A stretch of DNA of 42,346 nt from Bacteroidales bacterium (GCA_016291135.1 JAEFAE010000021.1:1-42346), one strand, 5' to 3'; shown: positions 7,127 to 16,835, numbered from the stretch's first letter. Numbers and translations are program-made. Notes: generated by a model not told the origin, from the sequence alone.

Positions 7127-9991
7127 TTATTCTGCTACGATGCGGCAGACCAGGTTGCGGTCGCCGTAGGCGTCGTCGATGCGGGTGACGTGCGGGAAGT
7201 ACTTGTCCTGAACGTCGCTCTTCATCGGGAATCCAGCCTCTTCGCGGGTGAAGGGGAAGTTCCACTCGTTGGCCATCAGCATCTCAGCGGTGTAAGGGGC
7301 GTGGCTGATGATGTTGTTGCCCTTCTCGGCCTTGCCATCTTCGATGTCCTTGATCTCCTTGCGGATCTGGATCATGGCTTCGACGAAGCGGTCGAGCTCG
7401 GCAATCGGCTCGCTTTCGGTGGGTTCCACCATCAGGGTCTCGTGGACCGGGAAGGCCACGGTAGGTGCGTGGAAGCCGAAGTCCATCAAACGCTTGGCGA
7501 TGTCGATGGCGGCCACGCCAACGGTCTTGTTGATGCCGTTGATGTCGAGGATCATCTCATGAGCCACATGGCCGTGGTTGCCAGTATACAGGATCGGGTA
7601 GTAGTCCTTCAGTCTTTCCTTCAGGTAGTTGGCGTTCATGATGGCACCCATGGTGGCTTGCTTCAGGCCTTCACCGCCCAGCATCTTGATGTAGCAGTAG
7701 GTGATGGTGAGGATCTGGGCGCTACCGAACGGAGCGGCTGAAACGGCGCCTTCCTGCTTGTCGCCACCGCAGTGGAACAGGATATGCGAGGGCAGGTAGG
7801 GCTTCAGGTGCTCGGCCACGCCGATGGGACCCACGCCAGGACCGCCACCGCCGTGCGGGATGGCAAAGGTCTTGTGCAGGTTGAGGTGGCAGACGTCGGC
7901 ACCGATGTAGCCGGGGCTGGTCAAACCGACCTGGGCGTTCATGTTGGCACCGTCCATATAGACTTGGCCGCCGTTGTCGTGAACGAGTTTCACGAGGGTG
8001 CGGATGCCGTCCTCATAGATGCCGTGGGTGGAAGGATAGGTGACCATGAAGGCGGCCAGGTTGTCCTTGTACTGTTCGGCCTTAGCCTTGGCATCGTCGA
8101 GGTTGATGTTGCCGTGCTCGTCGCAGGCCACCACCACCACTTGCATGCCTGCCATGGCAGCCGAAGCGGGGTTGGTGCCGTGGGCCGAAGCGGGGATCAG
8201 GCAGATGTTGCGATGACCCTGGCCGTTGGCTTCCTGATAACGACGGATGGTGAGCAAGCCGGCATATTCGCCGCTGGCACCCGAGTTAGGCATGAAGCTC
8301 ATGCCCTTGAAGCCGGTGATTTCGCAGAGGTCTTTCTCCATCTCGTTGATGAGTTCGAGGTAGCCTTCCACTTGGTCTGCGGGGACGAAGGGGTGGATGT
8401 TGCCGAACTCAGGCCAGCTGAGGGCATACATCGAGGTGGCGGGGTTCAGCTTCATGGTGCAGGAGCCCAACGGGATCATGCAACGGTTGAGGCTGAGGTC
8501 GCGGTTCTCGAGTTTCTTCATGTAACGCATCATGTCGGTCTCGCTGCGGTACTTGAAGAACATCGGGGCCTGCATGAACTTGGAGGTACGCTGCATCTCA
8601 GCAGGGATGCCGCTGAACTTCTGGCAGTTCGGGTCGCAAACGAGCTCTTCGTGCTCCTTGCCAAGGGCTTCGGCGACGACTTGGCCGATCTCGTTGATGT
8701 CTTCGCGAGCGGTGGTCTCGTCGAGGCTGATGCCAAAGTGCTGTTTGTCGATGATACGGAAGTTCATGCCGTGTTTCTCGGCGGCTTCCTTCACCTTGCA
8801 GGTGCAGGCACCTTCGGGCAGTTCGAACAGCAGGGTGTCGAAGAAGTGTTTGTTGAGTTGCTTCACGCCGAGCTTGGCCAGTTCGGAGGTCAGCTTGCCG
8901 GCGAGGCAATTGATGTGGTGGGCAATCTCAATCAAGCCTTCCGGTCCATGATAGAGGGCGTAGAAGCCCGACATGATGGCCAGCAACGCCTGGGCGGTGC
9001 AGATGTTGGAGGTGGCGCGTTCACGCTTGATGTGCTGTTCGCGGGTCTGCAAGGCCAGACGGTAGGCTGGGTTGCCTAGGGCGTCGACGCTGATGCCGAT
9101 GATACGTCCGGGCATGTCGCGCTTGTAGGCCTCGGTGGTGGCAAAGTATCCGGCATGCGGACCGCCGAATCCCATCGGCAGGCCGAAACGCTGGTTGGAA
9201 CCCAGCACCACATCGGCACCCCATTCACCAGGAGGCGTGATGATGGTGAGGCTGAGCAGGTCGGCAGCGACGGCCACCTGCATGCCTTTGGCTTTCCATT
9301 CGGCCACCTTGGCACGGTTGTCGACGATTTCGCCGAACTGGCCAGGGCATTGGAGCAGGATGCCGAAATAGGCTTCGCTGCACGTGAACTGGTCGACAGG
9401 AGCCACTTCCACTTCGATGCCTTGGAAATGGGCGCGGGTCTTGATGACCTCGATGCTCTGCGGGAACACGTCGTCAGCCACAAAGAACTTCTTCACGCCA
9501 GCCTTCACCTGGGCACGGCTGCGGGCATGCCAGAACATCAGCATGGCTTCGGCGGCGGCGGTGCCTTCGTCGAGCAAGGAAGCGTTGGCCAGCGGCATGG
9601 CGGTGAGGTCGCTGATGACGGTCTGGAAGTTCAAGAGGGCTTCCAGACGGCCTTGCGAGATCTCAGCCTGGTAGGGCGTGTAGGAAGTGTACCAACCCGG
9701 GTTCTCAAGGATGTTGCGCATGATGACACCGGGGGTGATGGTGTTGTAGTAACCCAACCCGATGTAGGTGCGGAACTGCTTGTTCTTGGCGCCCAAAGCC
9801 TTGAGATGGCTGATGACTTCGTACTCGTTCATGCCTTCGCCGATGTTGAGCGGCTTGGGAAGACGGATTTCGGGAGCGATGATCTCGTCGACGAGTTGTT
9901 CTTGCGACTTCACGCCGATGACCTTCAGCATCTTTTCAGCATCCGATGCCGTGGGGCCGTTGTGGCGTTTGATGAAATTGTTTCTGATCAT
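7127..9991 (-). CDS. gcvP: Glycine dehydrogenase (aminomethyl-transferring), P protein
   Basis: PLP enzyme of the glycine cleavage system: decarboxylates glycine and passes the aminomethyl group to lipoylated H protein. 954 residues from the ATG at 9991 (MIRNNFIKRHNGPTASD), the usual size for the single-chain form. The PLP-binding lysine is Lys707 in HLNLHKTFAIPHGGGGPGVG; other family blocks are YIGLGYYNTITPGVI near the N-terminus and MIPLGSCTMKLNP in the C-terminal half. The frame stays open to an ATG at 10048, but that would add 19 unrelated residues and abut the upstream stop. No TAnnTTTG promoter is visible in the 57-bp gap before it, so it is probably co-transcribed with the upstream lipoprotein gene. 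gcvT and gcvH are not in this window. Confidence 0.97.
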   Translation of the reverse strand: MIRNNFIKRHNGPTASDAEKMLKVIGVKSQEQLVDEIIAPEIRLPKPLNIGEGMNEYEVISHLKALGAKNKQFRTYIGLGYYNTITPGVIMRNILENPGWYTSYTPYQAEISQGRLEALLNFQTVISDLTAMPLANASLLDEGTAAAEAMLMFWHARSRAQVKAGVKKFFVADDVFPQSIEVIKTRAHFQGIEVEVAPVDQFTCSEAYFGILLQCPGQFGEIVDNRAKVAEWKAKGMQVAVAADLLSLTIITPPGEWGADVVLGSNQRFGLPMGFGGPHAGYFATTEAYKRDMPGRIIGISVDALGNPAYRLALQTREQHIKRERATSNICTAQALLAIMSGFYALYHGPEGLIEIAHHINCLAGKLTSELAKLGVKQLNKHFFDTLLFELPEGACTCKVKEAAEKHGMNFRIIDKQHFGISLDETTAREDINEIGQVVAEALGKEHEELVCDPNCQKFSGIPAEMQRTSKFMQAPMFFKYRSETDMMRYMKKLENRDLSLNRCMIPLGSCTMKLNPATSMYALSWPEFGNIHPFVPADQVEGYLELINEMEKDLCEITGFKGMSFMPNSGASGEYAGLLTIRRYQEANGQGHRNICLIPASAHGTNPASAAMAGMQVVVVACDEHGNINLDDAKAKAEQYKDNLAAFMVTYPSTHGIYEDGIRTLVKLVHDNGGQVYMDGANMNAQVGLTSPGYIGADVCHLNLHKTFAIPHGGGGPGVGPIGVAEHLKPYLPSHILFHCGGDKQEGAVSAAPFGSAQILTITYCYIKMLGGEGLKQATMGAIMNANYLKERLKDYYPILYTGNHGHVAHEMILDINGINKTVGVAAIDIAKRLMDFGFHAPTVAFPVHETLMVEPTESEPIAELDRFVEAMIQIRKEIKDIEDGKAEKGNNIISHAPYTAEMLMANEWNFPFTREEAGFPMKSDVQDKYFPHVTRIDDAYGDRNLVCRIVAE

Positions 9992-10048
9992 TGTTGATTG
10001 GTTTGTTTTATGATTTGTTGAGTTGTTTTCTGATGTTTTTGACTTCAA

Positions 10049-10660
10049 TCAATTGAGGACTTTGTCGATGGTGATGAAATCGGGATAGGCCAGCGACTGG
10101 TTGTTGATCTTGATGTAGGGCTTCACCTTGACGCCGAGGTTGACGGGTTCGCTCTGGGCACCGGCGAGTTTGAAGGCCAGGTTGAGGATGGCGTCGGCGG
10201 TCTCTCCGCTGAAAAGCTGGAAGAGGTCGGTCGTGATCGGGATGGAGACCTGACCCTTGGAGTTGGCCGGGATGCTGAAGCCTTGGTTGAAGGTGCTGCT
10301 GATGATTTCCCTGTTGTTCAGCGCGATGACGTAATCCATCTTGCCGAGGGTGGCGGCGATGCCGTTGGGGTTGTCGACGTCGATGTTCACGTTGAAGCTG
10401 ACGGGCAGTTTCTTGTTCAACAAAGCGTTGGTGACGTTGATGATCTGTGTGGCGTTGAGGTTGCTCTTATCCATGCCCTTGCTCAAGTTAATGCCGAGCA
10501 TGTTGATCTGGTTGATGCCGTTGACGGAGAAGTTGCAGTTTTTCAGGTTGAGGACCTGGGCGGCTTGGCTGGCAATCTGGGCCAGCTGGTCGCAGGCTGT
10601 GAAGGTCACCGTGCCCAAGGCGAGCGCAACGGCAATCCCTATTCCGAGGATTCTTTTCAT
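10049..10660 (-). CDS. Putative lipoprotein with LEA/WHy-like C-terminal region
   Basis: 203 residues with a lipoprotein signal (hydrophobic stretch, then TFTAC with Cys at about residue 23), so it is expected to be lipidated in the cell envelope. The mature part is rich in Asn, Ile and Leu, with beta-strand-like segments (LPVSFNVNIDVDNPNGIAA; SKGQVSIPITTDLFQLF) resembling LEA-2/WHy-domain proteins; this match is by eye and weak. It lies between typA and gcvP on the same strand, 43 bp after typA's stop codon and 57 bp before gcvP, so it may share a transcript with both. No enzymatic motif is visible. Confidence 0.75.
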   Translation of the reverse strand: MKRILGIGIAVALALGTVTFTACDQLAQIASQAAQVLNLKNCNFSVNGINQINMLGINLSKGMDKSNLNATQIINVTNALLNKKLPVSFNVNIDVDNPNGIAATLGKMDYVIALNNREIISSTFNQGFSIPANSKGQVSIPITTDLFQLFSGETADAILNLAFKLAGAQSEPVNLGVKVKPYIKINNQSLAYPDFITIDKVLN

Positions 10661-10703
10661 GGTTTTGTTTTTTTATGTTTGTAATGGAGTGAATCGTTGT
10701 CGC

Positions 10704-12518
10704 TTAAGCTTCGTTGCTCCGGTTGGCACGTTTGCGTTCCAGTTCGTCGAGGATGATCTTGCGCAGGCGCAGGCTCTTGGGCGTGACTTCGAGATACTCG
10801 TCGTCGCGGATGTATTCCATGTATTCCTCAAGGGAGAAACGCACAGGCGGGATCAGGCGGATGGCCTCGTCGCTTCCGGAGGCACGCACGTTGGTGAGGT
10901 GCTTGGTCTTGCAGACGTTGATGACGATGTCGTTGGAACGGGTGTTCTCGCCGATGACCTCGCCGGCATAGACGTCCTCGTTGGGGTTGACGAAGAAGGT
11001 GCCGCGGTCTTGCAGCTTCCAGATGGCGTAGGGGATGGCCTGGCCGGTCTCCATGGAGATGAGGGCGCCAGTGTTGCGCGAGGGCATCTCGCCTTTCCAG
11101 GGCTCGTAGTCTTTGAAGCGGTGTGAAATGATGGCTTCACCTTCGGTGGCCGTGAGCAGCGTGTTGCGCAGCCCGATGAGGCCTCTCGAAGGGATGTCGA
11201 AGTCGAGGCACATGCGGTCGCCCTTGGGCTCCATCTGCCGCATCTCACCCTTGCGGGCGCTCACTTGCTCAATGACGCGTCCGGCAAAATCCTCGGGAAC
11301 GAGGACGGTGAGGCATTCGATGGGCTCGCACTTGACGTCGTCGATGTATTTGAGGATGACCTTAGGCTGTCCCAACTGGAATTCATAGCCCTCACGGCGC
11401 ATGGTCTCGACGAGGATGCTCAGGTGCAGGATGCCACGGCCATAGACCATCAACGCATCGGGCGATTCGGTGTCTTGGACCTTCAGGGCGAGGTTCTTCT
11501 CGGTCTCTTTGTAGAGGCGCTCCCGGAGGTGACGGGAGGTCACGTACTTGCCTTCGCGGCCGAAGAACGGCGAGTTGTTGATGGTGAAGAGCATGCTCAT
11601 GGTGGGCTCGTCGACCTTGATGGGAGGCAACGCCTCGGGGTTCTCGTAGTCGGCCACGGTGTCGCCGATCTCAAAGTCTTCCAGGCCCATGAGCGCTACG
11701 ATGTCGCCTGCCTCGATGGGCTTCTTGGTGCGTTCCTTGCCCAGTCCTTCGAAGGTATAGAGTTCCTTGATGGTCGATTTGACCACGCTGCCGTCGTGCT
11801 TCACCAAGGAGACGTTCATGCCGGCTTGCAGGATACCGCGTTTGAGACGACCCACGGCGATACGGCCCACGTAGGAGCTGTAGTCCAGTGAGGTGATGAG
11901 CAGCTGGGGCGTGCCTTCCTCAAACTTGGCTTCGGGGATGGTGTCGATGATCACGTCCAGCAGATAGGAAACGTCGCTGGTGACGTTGTTCGGGTCGTCG
12001 GACATCCAGCCTTGCTTGGAGGAACCGTAGACGGTCGGGAAGTCCAGCTGGTCTTCGGTGGCGCCCAGGTTGAACATCAGGTCGAAAACGGCTTCCTGTA
12101 CCTCGTCGGGACGGCAGTTCGGCTTGTCGACTTTGTTGATGACCACGATGGGTTTCAGGCCGAGCTCAATGGCTTTCTGAAGCACGAAGCGGGTCTGGGG
12201 CATGGGGCCTTCGAAGGCATCCACCAGCAGGAGGACGCCGTCGGCCATGTTCAGCACGCGTTCCACCTCACCTCCGAAGTCGGCGTGGCCAGGGGTGTCG
12301 ATGATGTTGATCTTGACATCCTTATAGCGTACGGAGACATTCTTGGAGAGGATGGTGATGCCGCGCTCACGTTCCAGGTCGTTGTTGTCGAGGATGAGCT
12401 GTCCGGGGGCTTCGTCCGATTCTTTGAAGAGTTTGGATTGGTACAGAATGCGGTCCACGAGGGTGGTCTTGCCGTGGTCCACGTGGGCGATAATTGCTAT
12501 ATTCCTGATACTTTGCAT
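10704..12518 (-). CDS. typA: Ribosome-associated GTPase TypA/BipA
   Basis: Translational GTPase of the EF-G/LepA class that binds the 70S ribosome and supports assembly and stress growth. 604 residues from ATG 12518 ([20 protein letters not shown]). G1 is AHVDHGKTT (Lys17), the switch region has [12 protein letters not shown]3 is [16 protein letters not shown] and G4 is NKVDKP. The C-terminal TypA region ([22 protein letters not shown] and [20 protein letters not shown]) is complete. An in-frame ATG at 12569 would add 17 non-homologous residues and falls near the promoter, so it is rejected. A consensus promoter lies 36-66 bp upstream, divergent from that of recQ. Confidence 0.97.
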   Translation of the reverse strand: MQSIRNIAIIAHVDHGKTTLVDRILYQSKLFKESDEAPGQLILDNNDLERERGITILSKNVSVRYKDVKINIIDTPGHADFGGEVERVLNMADGVLLLVDAFEGPMPQTRFVLQKAIELGLKPIVVINKVDKPNCRPDEVQEAVFDLMFNLGATEDQLDFPTVYGSSKQGWMSDDPNNVTSDVSYLLDVIIDTIPEAKFEEGTPQLLITSLDYSSYVGRIAVGRLKRGILQAGMNVSLVKHDGSVVKSTIKELYTFEGLGKERTKKPIEAGDIVALMGLEDFEIGDTVADYENPEALPPIKVDEPTMSMLFTINNSPFFGREGKYVTSRHLRERLYKETEKNLALKVQDTESPDALMVYGRGILHLSILVETMRREGYEFQLGQPKVILKYIDDVKCEPIECLTVLVPEDFAGRVIEQVSARKGEMRQMEPKGDRMCLDFDIPSRGLIGLRNTLLTATEGEAIISHRFKDYEPWKGEMPSRNTGALISMETGQAIPYAIWKLQDRGTFFVNPNEDVYAGEVIGENTRSNDIVINVCKTKHLTNVRASGSDEAIRLIPPVRFSLEEYMEYIRDDEYLEVTPKSLRLRKIILDELERKRANRSNEA

Positions 12519-12553
12519 ATTAGCTAATTGTTCCGTTGAATTGTAATAACCGA

Positions 12554-12584
12554 CAAAAATAATAAACATTCTTTATTTTTCAAA
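12554..12584 (-). promoter_or_regulatory. Bacteroidetes-type promoter of typA
   Basis: Minus-strand TTTG (12581-12584), a 19-bp spacer and TATTTTTG (12554-12561) match both consensus elements. Confidence 0.75.
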
Positions 12585-12589
12585 AAAAC

Positions 12590-12619
12590 TTGCTATGTTG
12601 AAAAATATCGCTATCTTTG
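12590..12619 (+). promoter_or_regulatory. Bacteroidetes-type promoter of recQ
   Basis: TTG (12590-12592), 19-bp spacer and TATCTTTG (12612-12619). The start codon follows 22 bp later, so the leader is very short. The promoter lies back to back with that of typA, with a 5-bp gap between their -33 elements. Confidence 0.75.
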
Positions 12620-12641
12620 GAGAAAATTCTTTTACTGGAGC

Positions 12642-14552
12642 ATGAGTACGCTCACCCGATCGGTTTTGAGTCAATACTGGGGCTATCCCTCGTTCCGTCC
12701 CTTGCAGGAGGACATCGTGGATGCAGTGGTGTCTGGGCAGGATACCCTGGCGCTGTTGCCCACGGGGGGCGGCAAGTCGATCTGTTTCCAGGTGCCCGCC
12801 ATGGCCATGGAAGGGGTGTGCATCGTCGTGACCCCGCTGATCGCCTTGATGAAGGACCAGGTAGCTCACCTCGTCGCCAAGGGAATTCCTGCCGCTGCCA
12901 TCTATTCGGGCCTGCATCCCGACCAGGTGGAACTGGCCTACAACCAGGCGGTGTTCGGGCGGCTGAAGTTCCTGTATGTCTCGCCGGAACGGTTGCAGAC
13001 CGATGCCTTTGTGGAGGCGGTCAAGCGGATGAAGGTGAACCTGCTGGCTGTCGATGAGTCGCATTGCATCTCGCAGTGGGGCTATGACTTCAGGCCGCCC
13101 TACCTGAAGATCGCCGAAATCCGTCCGTATCTTCCCGGCACGCCGGTGCTGGCCTTGACGGCCACGGCTACGGCCAAGGTCGTCGACGACATCCAGGTGC
13201 GGCTGGGCTTTCAGCGGCGAAACGTCTTTCAAAGCAGCTTCGAGCGGAAAAACGTTACGTACAGCGTGTTCCATGAGCCGGACAAGTACGGGGTGCTGTT
13301 GCGTCGGCTGCAGGCGATGCAGGAAGGGAGCGCCATCGTGTATGCGCGCAACCGGACCAAGACCCAACGGGTGGCCGAATGGCTGTCATCCATGGGCGTT
13401 TCCGCCACCTTCTACCATGCAGGCTTGGATGCCAAGACCCGTGACGAACGTCAGGACCGGTGGATGAATGGCCAGGTCAAGGTGATGGTGGCGACCAATG
13501 CCTTCGGCATGGGGATCGACAAGCCGGATGTGCGTCTGGTGGTCCATGTGGACCTACCCGACAGTTTGGAGGCCTATTTTCAAGAGGCAGGCCGTGCGGG
13601 CCGCGACCTCCAACCCTCGGAAGCCATCCTGCTGGTCGCGGAGGAGGATGTGCGCCAGCTGACGGAGCATCTGACGCAGTCGTTTCCTGAATTGGATCGG
13701 ATTAAGCTGATATACAGGGCGCTGGGTAACTATCTGCAGGTGCCTGTAGGTGCCGGGCAGGGGGAACGCTATCCTTTCGACTTGGGGGATTTTGCGCGGA
13801 CCTACCAATTCGGGGCCATGGAGGTGTTCAGCACCCTTCGGATCCTGTCCAAGGAGGGGATCGTCGCCCTTTCCGAACGTTTTGAGGAACCTTCCATGGT
13901 GTGGATCCGGGCGTCGCGCGAAGACCTGTACCGTTTTCAGGTGGCCTATCCCAAACTCGATCCCATGGTGAAATACCTGTTGCGCAACCTGCCCGGGGTG
14001 TTGAGCGACTTTGTGCGCTTCAACGAGGAGACCGCCGCCTACCATACAGGCCTTACCGTGGAGCAGGTGACGGCCCAGCTCAAGCAGCTCGAGGCCTATC
14101 ATTTCCTCACGTACATCCCACGCAACGACAAGCCCCAGCTCCAACTGGTCAGTGAGATGCTCGATACCCGTTGTTTTTCGCTGTCGAAGGAACACTATGA
14201 GGACCGGAAACGCGATGCGGCCGAGCGCGTGAAGGCCGTGATCGACTTCGTGCGTAACGACCAGGAGTGCCGCAGCATCCAGCTGCTACGTTATTTCAAC
14301 GAGGATCTGGACCGTCCGTGTGGCCGTTGCGACGTCTGTCTTGGAAAAGGCGTGCGCTCCTTGGAGACGAAGGCCTACGAGCAGATCAGCCATCGGCTGT
14401 TGGAAGTGCTCCACGACCGTCCGCTCACGGTATACGGGGCGGCGTCGGTTTGTCCCGGGCACGACGAAGAGGAGGTGCTGGAGGCGATCCGTTGGATGAT
14501 TGACAACGGCCTGCTAAAGAAAGACGGGGAAGACCGGTTAAGGCTGCGTTGA
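12642..14552 (+). CDS. recQ: ATP-dependent DNA helicase RecQ
   Basis: 3'-5' superfamily 2 DNA helicase for recombination and replication-fork repair. 636 residues: Walker A LPTGGGKS (Lys45), motif II DESH (138-141) followed by the aromatic-rich loop CISQWGYDFRP, motif III LTATAT, motif VI region EAGRAGRD. The RecQ-C zinc-binding region is present, with its cysteines in DQECRSIQLLRYF and RPCGRCDVC. The C-terminus (about 585-636) resembles a short winged-helix extension; a recognisable HRDC domain is not seen, as in many shorter RecQ proteins. The start follows the promoter directly. Some Bacteroidota carry more than one RecQ; whether this is the main copy cannot be told here. Confidence 0.95.
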   Translation: MSTLTRSVLSQYWGYPSFRPLQEDIVDAVVSGQDTLALLPTGGGKSICFQVPAMAMEGVCIVVTPLIALMKDQVAHLVAKGIPAAAIYSGLHPDQVELAYNQAVFGRLKFLYVSPERLQTDAFVEAVKRMKVNLLAVDESHCISQWGYDFRPPYLKIAEIRPYLPGTPVLALTATATAKVVDDIQVRLGFQRRNVFQSSFERKNVTYSVFHEPDKYGVLLRRLQAMQEGSAIVYARNRTKTQRVAEWLSSMGVSATFYHAGLDAKTRDERQDRWMNGQVKVMVATNAFGMGIDKPDVRLVVHVDLPDSLEAYFQEAGRAGRDLQPSEAILLVAEEDVRQLTEHLTQSFPELDRIKLIYRALGNYLQVPVGAGQGERYPFDLGDFARTYQFGAMEVFSTLRILSKEGIVALSERFEEPSMVWIRASREDLYRFQVAYPKLDPMVKYLLRNLPGVLSDFVRFNEETAAYHTGLTVEQVTAQLKQLEAYHFLTYIPRNDKPQLQLVSEMLDTRCFSLSKEHYEDRKRDAAERVKAVIDFVRNDQECRSIQLLRYFNEDLDRPCGRCDVCLGKGVRSLETKAYEQISHRLLEVLHDRPLTVYGAASVCPGHDEEEVLEAIRWMIDNGLLKKDGEDRLRLR

Positions 14553-14571
14553 GCCTCCGGCATAAAACAAA

Positions 14572-14602
14572 CAGGGCTGCCATGAAGGCAGCCCTGCGCT
14601 TT
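14572..14602 (-). terminator. Hairpin terminator between convergent recQ and HU genes
   Basis: CAGGGCTGCC (14572-14581) pairs perfectly with GGCAGCCCTG (14587-14596), loop ATGAA. On the minus strand it is followed by TTTGTTTT, serving HU; on the plus strand CGCTTTT follows, so it may also stop recQ. Confidence 0.8.
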
Positions 14603-14620
14603 TGGTAAAAATTCCGAAAA

Positions 14621-14884
14621 TTACTTCAGAATGTTTGCAGCTGGTTTGAATTTGACAACCTTCTTGGCAGCGATCTTGATGGACTTGCCAGTTCTGGGGT
14701 TGTGACCTTTTCTAGCTGGACGGACGGTGGTGGCGAGGGTGCCAAAGCCAACGAGGGCGATCTTACCGTCTTTTTTCATTTCAGCCTTGGCGACAGCGAT
14801 CATAGCGTCGAGGGCCTTCTTTGAGTCAACTTTGGTCATGCCGGCTTTTGCAGCGATGGCATCGATTAATTCAGCTTTATTCAT
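14621..14884 (-). CDS. HU-family DNA-binding protein
   Basis: 87-residue nucleoid protein that bends DNA as a dimer. The sequence is a textbook HU/IHF fold: N-terminal helices MNKAELIDAIAAKAGMTKVDSKKALDAMI, the FGTL turn, and the DNA-inserting arm with RPARKGHNPRTGKSI. Length is normal. Transcription starts from a clear TATCTTTG promoter 43-50 bp upstream, and the 14885-15050 gap is otherwise AT-rich with no coding potential. It is a single-gene unit with its own terminator. HU versus IHF subunit cannot be settled by eye. Confidence 0.95.
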   Translation of the reverse strand: MNKAELIDAIAAKAGMTKVDSKKALDAMIAVAKAEMKKDGKIALVGFGTLATTVRPARKGHNPRTGKSIKIAAKKVVKFKPAANILK

Positions 14885-14926
14885 TGTAATAATTTGTTAG
14901 GTTAGTAATAGATTTTTTACCGACTA

Positions 14927-14955
14927 CAAAGATACTGCAAAATTCTAATTTGCAA
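14927..14955 (-). promoter_or_regulatory. Bacteroidetes-type promoter of the HU gene
   Basis: Minus-strand TTG (14953-14955), 18-bp spacer and TATCTTTG (14927-14934), giving a leader of roughly 35-40 nt. Confidence 0.7.
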
Positions 14956-15021
14956 GTTTTTTTGTCTTTTTTTTGGGGTCGATTTTCGGAAAAATAACAA
15001 AAACATGTGGAAATAATTTCA

Positions 15022-15046
15022 AAACCGACAAAAAATCGGCTTTTTT
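15022..15046 (-). terminator. Weak terminator candidate after fmt
   Basis: On the minus strand AGCCGA ... TCGGTT forms a six-pair stem with one G-U pair, followed by only a short T-run. It is the only hairpin near the fmt stop; strength is doubtful. Confidence 0.4.
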
Positions 15047-15050
15047 GCGC

Positions 15051-16016
15051 CTATTCTGTTGGTAGATAGGCGTTCCAAGAGCCTTCCAATCGGCATCCTC
15101 TGAGGAACTCCTCAACGGTCATCGCTTTCTTTCCGGCTTGTTGCAATTGGGTGAGATGGAGGTAGCCGTCTCGTGCGGCGACTTTCAAAAAGGTCTTGTT
15201 GTCGGTCTGCACGTCGCCCGGCTTCCGGTCGTGACGGCACCCTTCGATTTGGGTAGCAAAGACCTTCAAATCGATGCATTCGCCTCGCTCCGACACAAGA
15301 CGGGTGTGGGCGGCAGGATAGGGGGAGAGGCCGCGAATGTGGTTGTAGAGGGTTTGGCAGTCGCGCTCCCAATGAATATGGCAAAAGTCCTTGAAGATCT
15401 TGGGCGCCTCTTTCAGGGGCATGCCTTGGGCCAAGGCCTCTTGGGGAACGGTTTGGAGCTCGTTGCGTTCGATCTTGCGGATGGTTTCTACCACCACCTG
15501 GTTGCCCAAGGCCATGAGTTCGTCGTGCAGCTCGCCGGCGGTTTCGTCGGGCCGGATGTCGACACTTTGTCGCATGATGACAGCGCCCTTGTCGATTTCT
15601 TCGTTGAGGAAGAAGGTGGTCAGTCCGGTGACGGTCTCTCCGTTGATGAGGACGTGGTTGATGGGAGCCGCGCCGCGGTATTGGGGCAGGAGGGAGGCGT
15701 GCAGGTTGAAGGTGCCCATTGGGGGCATCTTCCAGACGGCTGCAGGCAACATTCTGAAAGCCACTACGATGAATAGATCCGCTTGAAAGGAAGCCAATTC
15801 CTGTAAAAAGGCTGGGTCTTTGAGCTTTTCGGGTTGGAGCAAGGGAAGCCCGTGGGCCAAGGCGGCCTTCTTCACCTCGGAAAACTGGTTTTTTTTGCCG
15901 CGTCCGGCCGGTTTGTCGGGCATGGTGACCACGGCAGCCACCTCGTAGCCGGCAGCAAGGATGGCCTCCAATTGGGAGGCGGCGAACTCAGGGGTTCCGA
16001 AATAGACGATCCTCAT
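15051..16016 (-). CDS. fmt: Methionyl-tRNA formyltransferase
   Basis: Transfers a formyl group from 10-formyl-tetrahydrofolate to initiator Met-tRNA. 321 residues, normal length. The N-terminal Rossmann-like domain starts MRIVYFGTPEFAA. The catalytic block FNLHASLLPQYRGAAPINHVLINGE contains the Asn and His of the active site and the SLLP motif; the catalytic Asp lies in NEEIDKGAVI. The C-terminal part (about 205-321) is the tRNA-binding OB-like domain. It lies downstream of the TPR gene on the same strand but behind a strong hairpin, and no clear -7 element is visible in the 34 bp between that hairpin and its ATG, so its transcription start is uncertain. Confidence 0.96.
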   Translation of the reverse strand: MRIVYFGTPEFAASQLEAILAAGYEVAAVVTMPDKPAGRGKKNQFSEVKKAALAHGLPLLQPEKLKDPAFLQELASFQADLFIVVAFRMLPAAVWKMPPMGTFNLHASLLPQYRGAAPINHVLINGETVTGLTTFFLNEEIDKGAVIMRQSVDIRPDETAGELHDELMALGNQVVVETIRKIERNELQTVPQEALAQGMPLKEAPKIFKDFCHIHWERDCQTLYNHIRGLSPYPAAHTRLVSERGECIDLKVFATQIEGCRHDRKPGDVQTDNKTFLKVAARDGYLHLTQLQQAGKKAMTVEEFLRGCRLEGSWNAYLPTE

Positions 16017-16055
16017 GGTGGTGAACGGTTAATGTGCGGTGTTGACAAGAAAAAA

Positions 16056-16077
16056 GCCTGATTCGTGCGAATCAGGC
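16056..16077 (-). terminator. Terminator of the TPR-protein gene
   Basis: GCCTGATTCG (16056-16065) and CGAATCAGGC (16068-16077) form a perfect ten-pair stem; on the minus strand it is followed by six T's. Confidence 0.88.
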
Positions 16078-16100
16078 CTTCTATAAGGAATGGCTGGAGA

Positions 16101-16796
16101 TTACTTCAGCTTCTCTTCCATGTTGGCGATGTTCTTGGAGATCTCGAAAGCCTCGTTGCTGAGCGGATAGTCGGCCTTCAGGGTCTTGTAGCAGTTGAGG
16201 GCCTTGGCGTAGTCGCCGAGGATCTCGTAGGTCATGCCGGCCTTGGTGAGGAACATCGGGCCCGTGAATTCGTTCTTGGACTTGTTGGCGGCCTTGTCGT
16301 AGTAGCTGACGGCGCTGTTGAGGTCGTCAAGCTCCATGTAGCAGTCGCCGATGGCGCCCAGTGCCATGGGGGCGAGGATCTCGTCCTTGCCGTTGAACTT
16401 CTTCAGGTAGTCGATGGCTTCTTCGTACTTGCCCAACTTCATGTTGCTGATGCCGGCGTAGTAGGCGGCGAGCTTACCGGTCTTGGTGCTCTTGTAGGAG
16501 TCATACACTTCGGTGAAGCCCAAGTAGTTGCCGTCGCCGTTGAGGGCAGCCTCGTACGATTCTTTCTCGAAATATCTTTGTGCGGTGAAGATCTCTTTGC
16601 TCGCGGCACGGTCCTTTCTGTCGTTCAGCGCCTTCAGGCCCCAGATGATGCCTGCGATGACGATAACGGCGGCGATGATGCCGTAGATGAGTTTCTGATG
16701 TTCTTCAATCCAAAGTTCAGTCTTGCTCAGCGCGGATTCGACGTTTTCCAGTCTTTCTTCGCCTTTTTTAATCTCTTGTTCTTTCTTGGTTGCCAT
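16101..16796 (-). CDS. Tetratricopeptide-repeat membrane protein
   Basis: 231 residues. A charged N-terminal helix (1-33, Lys/Glu-rich) is followed by one transmembrane segment (about 37-55, KLIYGIIAAVIVIAGIIWGL) and then three or four TPR-like helix pairs (for example AAYYAGISNMKLGKYEEAIDYLKKF, APMALGAIGDCYMELDDLNSAVSYYDKA, AGMTYEILGDYAKALNCYKTL). The layout is like YfgM-type proteins: a cytoplasmic N-terminus with periplasmic TPRs that bind partner proteins. No enzymatic motif. It is transcribed alone from a consensus promoter and ended by a strong hairpin. The function is not established; a scaffold role is an inference from the repeats. Confidence 0.85.
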   Translation of the reverse strand: MATKKEQEIKKGEERLENVESALSKTELWIEEHQKLIYGIIAAVIVIAGIIWGLKALNDRKDRAASKEIFTAQRYFEKESYEAALNGDGNYLGFTEVYDSYKSTKTGKLAAYYAGISNMKLGKYEEAIDYLKKFNGKDEILAPMALGAIGDCYMELDDLNSAVSYYDKAANKSKNEFTGPMFLTKAGMTYEILGDYAKALNCYKTLKADYPLSNEAFEISKNIANMEEKLK

Positions 16797-16835
16797 ATTT
16801 ATTCAATATTATTTATATTCAAAAATTTCGGACTG

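Noticed and set aside
9992..10048. Upstream start of gcvP at 10048
   Set aside because: It adds 19 polar residues absent from the family; MIRNNFIKRHNGP at 9991 is the standard start.
12519..12569. Upstream start of typA at 12569
   Set aside because: The ATG falls next to the -7 element, upstream of any likely transcript start, and the added residues are not in TypA proteins.
14885..15050. Search for a small RNA or tRNA in the HU-fmt gap
   Set aside because: Only the HU promoter and a weak hairpin are visible; the rest is AT-rich without cloverleaf or stable structure.
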